In this document: positions 61,462 through 64,000 of the stretch, piece after piece
How positions within the stretch are numbered: position 1 is the first letter of the stretch
How the letters are laid out: the number at the start of each line of letters is the position of its first letter
Origin: Myxocyprinus asiaticus
Lineage: Eukaryota; Chordata; Actinopteri; Cypriniformes; Catostomidae
Direction: 5' to 3'
Assembly: GCF_019703515.2 (NCBI RefSeq)
Contig: NC_059382.1
Location: 14,053,001 to 14,117,000 of the forward strand
Length of the DNA: 64,000 nt
Notes under the pieces: model-generated
Told to the model about the DNA's origin: nothing
The model's database searches: none
The model's input: the letters and a program-made list of their open reading frames with translations, nothing else
Made by a program: the position numbers and the translations under genes

Positions 61462-63140
61462 GTAAGCAGGTAAAGTACAGGCAAATGGGATGCTAATTTA
61501 AATGTAGGGTATATTACTAAAATAGGTAATTGAACTTGAAAGTGTAGAATGCTTGACTGCAATATAAACTGCCCATCCAAAACCCATCTACACAAACACA
61601 CATCAGCAGTAATTTGAAATTGTGTTCTCTTTATTTTTTGCTACATCCTTTGTTTCAGTCATATCCATTCAGCAGAATCATGTACTATTAGAACTGGATT
61701 CTGATACCTGGGAGTACATTACATGACAGTACAATACACATTGTGAATATTTTCTGACACAACAAAGATCTATAATGAAATATTAAATGAATTAAGTAAA
61801 TTACAGTAATGCAGTAATTGAAAATTTAATATTGATTACTGTTATCAGGATTCCCACTGTTTTTGAACCAATGAATTTCAATGACTTTTCTGATCTTTCC
61901 AGTCATTTGTGATTGCTAGATAAGGATTTTGGCAAATCAATTTGTAGAGATTTATTGGGCTGATTTTCATTTGTTCCAGTCCTTGGAAATAATAAATTGT
62001 TCATTCCAATTTGTGTCCCATAGTCAACAATTTATTAGTTACTAACGTCTGCAGCCATGTGATGTTGTCATGCTGGCGTGCAAGTTTTACTCTATACAAG
62101 CACTCACAAAGAGCAAAATCTAGCTAATAAAATATTTCAGAGTAGCGCAAAACTAAAAAAAAAAAAAAAAAAAAAAAATAACATTCACTTTGGAAGTATC
62201 CATGACTTTTCAGATTGTATTTATTTCCACTTTTCCAAACCTGGAAATCATAATTTTTAAATAGCTGATATTTCTATGTTTTTCATGACCATGGGAAACC
62301 TGTGTATCATTGCATTGGGATGCCAACACAACATACACTCAAAATGATTTTTTGGCCTATTTTTGAGATTTACGCATTTCAATTTCATAACAAAATTCCA
62401 TCAAATTTAATTTTATTATTTTGTTTCATTTAATTTCATCAAAGATTACTCAGTTCAATTTAATGGAATATTGTTATGAAGTTGAAATGTGTAAACCTTA
62501 AAAAATAGGCTAAAATATATTTTTTTAGTCTACCAGTTGTTATAGGGGTAAGATTAGAGTCTGTGTTAGAGATGTATGTCCTGCCTCACAAAATGTGCTA
62601 CTTACTTTTATTTTATTTTTTACAAGTTTTTCAAGGTTGCAGTATGCCCACCTTGTTATTTTCAGCCTGACAAACTGTGCAACCCATGATTTTCTACACG
62701 TTTATTAAGGTATATACATCATTAACACAGTAGGATGCCACTTTACAGAAATGGTACCGTATACTGTACATAAAAGTCATCTCTTGTATTCAGACACAAT
62801 GTAGTTTTTATGTAGTGTCTCACATCCTTTGCGAGGCCTACTCATCCTTTTACTAAGACCTGCACTGCCCTCTACTGTTAGATACTAGAAATAGCAATTG
62901 TTAGACTGTCAAGGACAAGGCTCTTTATGACACCAACATCATTTGCAAGTACCTTTCCGCTGATACATATCTTTCGAGCGGTTAAACTAGGAAGTTATGA
63001 TCTGTTAATCTCTTATATGCATATGCTGCGCAAAACAGTCAAATATCATGATGGGACTTTGTCCACGGGGCGTCATAATTTGACTAATCTGTATCACATA
63101 TCTGAATATCATACACGCATCATGCTCATGTGGAAGTAGT
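61462..63140. other. Intergenic, nothing recognised
   Basis: A/T-rich with a long A-run at 62156-62177. No exon-like ORF or repeat ends recognised. Confidence 0.4.
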
Positions 63141-63214
63141 AACTGCAAATTATAGGACTCCAAGAGTAAACATGCTGTTTTGTTTCCTGTGGGGAGCGGA
63201 TCAGCAGTGAAGCT

Positions 63215-63228
63215 GTTGCTATAGAAAC
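63215..63228 (+). promoter_or_regulatory. X-box (RFX-binding site) upstream of a first exon
   Basis: GTTGCTATAGAAAC fits the X-box pattern RYYNYY, 1-3 bases, RRNRAC: GTTGCT, AT, AGAAAC. It lies about 185 bases upstream of the ATG at 63413. RFX factors drive ciliary genes from such sites close to the start. One motif match, so moderate confidence. Confidence 0.5.
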
Positions 63229-63330
63229 GCAGGCAGCACAGGTTGTCGTTGGCTGTATGGTGGAAAGGTATTGAAGGTGCACTCATATGTCAGGGAAGTA
63301 ATAGGCTGGTGGGTCTGGAGACCGGCGATT

Positions 63331-63332
63331 AA

Positions 63333-63387
<55 letters not shown>
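63331..63387. repeat. (AAT)n microsatellite in the presumed 5' UTR/promoter
   Basis: About 18 AAT repeats ending 25 bases before the ATG of the putative exon. Confidence 0.95.
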
Positions 63388-63412
63388 TAGGATTTGATAA
63401 AAAGAGACGGAC

Positions 63413-63482
63413 ATGTCGGAGCGAGTAGCCTCATGTGGGAACCTGTATGATGCAAACACCCTTCTGCTTCGATATTGCAACG
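63413..63482 (+). CDS. Probable first coding exon of an unidentified gene
   Basis: ATG opens MSERVASCGNLYDANTLLLR followed by YCN and the first base of the next codon, then a consensus donor GTAAGT (63483). Start context is GACATGT. I do not recognise the protein; the 23 residues show no domain. Support comes from the combination of start, open frame, strong donor, an upstream X-box and a locally raised CpG content. The rest of the gene would lie beyond the right edge. Confidence 0.5.
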
Positions 63483-64000
63483 GTAAGTTTGGCAGCGACT
63501 TGACTGAACACACATAATGCGCGCGAGACCGCAAGAGACGCTAGTATTTGTTGTCGTCACACGCGCAGGTGTGATCGATTCGAATATGTATTGTTTCAAA
63601 TGTTGCACTTTTTAGTCATTATGAGGTCATTCAGAATTGTACATTAACATTCCACTAATGTAATGGAATTGACGTGTCAGAGTGCGTCACTGCCTGCGCG
63701 GGTACAACAGAATAAACGGTCTCAGTGCTATTACCGGCGACTATATTTGTTTAAATTGCTAATCATTTTTGAATACATGCAAATTTCACTCCTCCCTTAA
63801 AACACATTTTCTTATTATCGCATATCCGCGGTTTGGTTACATTGTCAGATGGTTTCGTCTTTGTGAGGGTACAAAAAAGGAAATTATTCAGATTCACACA
63901 GGCTCTTGAATGATGTGAAATATTTCTGTTGACAGAAAATCTATGATCTGACTTCAAGATTATGTGTTTACATTTTCTAGTCTGTGTCAAGCAGGTGCCC
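63483..64000. other. Presumed first intron of the right-hand gene
   Basis: No second exon recognised before the edge. Several CpG-containing stretches (for example ACACGCGCAGG, GCGCGCGAGACCGC) near 63515-63570 suggest part of an unmethylated promoter region. Confidence 0.4.

Noticed and set aside
63219..63608. Minus-strand ORFs with an isoleucine or tyrosine run
   Set aside because: They translate the (AAT)n microsatellite and overlap the better-supported exon on the plus strand.

Overview
The window looks like nuclear DNA of a teleost, most likely a cyprinid (carp/zebrafish-type) fish. The grounds are a GT-AG intron-split receptor gene, A/T-rich intergenic DNA, and repeat families I associate with cyprinids: repeated copies of an element whose ends read like AAAGGAATAGTTCACCC, a tRNA-derived SINE, Tc1, DIRS and Gypsy elements. 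Species is not determinable by eye.

Left third (350-14575, minus strand): one complete protein-coding gene in 13 coding exons, a class B1 (secretin-family) peptide-hormone receptor of the glucagon/GIP branch, best matched to the GIP receptor (gipr). The exons join in frame into 517 codons plus a stop. All six ectodomain cysteines, seven membrane segments and the long cytoplasmic tail can be read. Its introns carry nested MITEs, a SINE inserted with a 5-bp target duplication, a small LTR element and microsatellites.

Middle (14.9-53.1 kb): no host gene recognised; it is a graveyard of mobile DNA. It holds an apparently intact Tc1 element with 202-bp inverted repeats and an uninterrupted DD34E transposase (14902-16476); a LINE tail (20.2-20.7 kb); a 1.1-kb foldback element (23694-24774); a broken Gypsy element with a SCAN-like gag and integrase placed before reverse transcriptase, the Gmr1-type order (31.55-33.92 kb); a solo LTR (41334-41835); a compact LTR element nested in an older Tc1/mariner transposase relic (45503-46517); and a DIRS-type tyrosine-recombinase retrotransposon relic (about 47833-51100) between inverted copies of another repeat.

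Right part (53.1-64 kb): more relics, including a second compact LTR element with exact 5-bp target duplications (55631-57000), then about 6 kb without recognised features. At 63413-63482 (plus strand) there is a probable first coding exon of an unidentified gene, about 185 bases downstream of a good X-box (RFX site), which hints at a ciliary or RFX-regulated gene.

I see no multi-gene functional system. The most unusual material is in the mobile elements: two LTR elements of different families with the same collapsed architecture, two LTR elements sharing an uncommon primer-binding site, and the large inverted structures.
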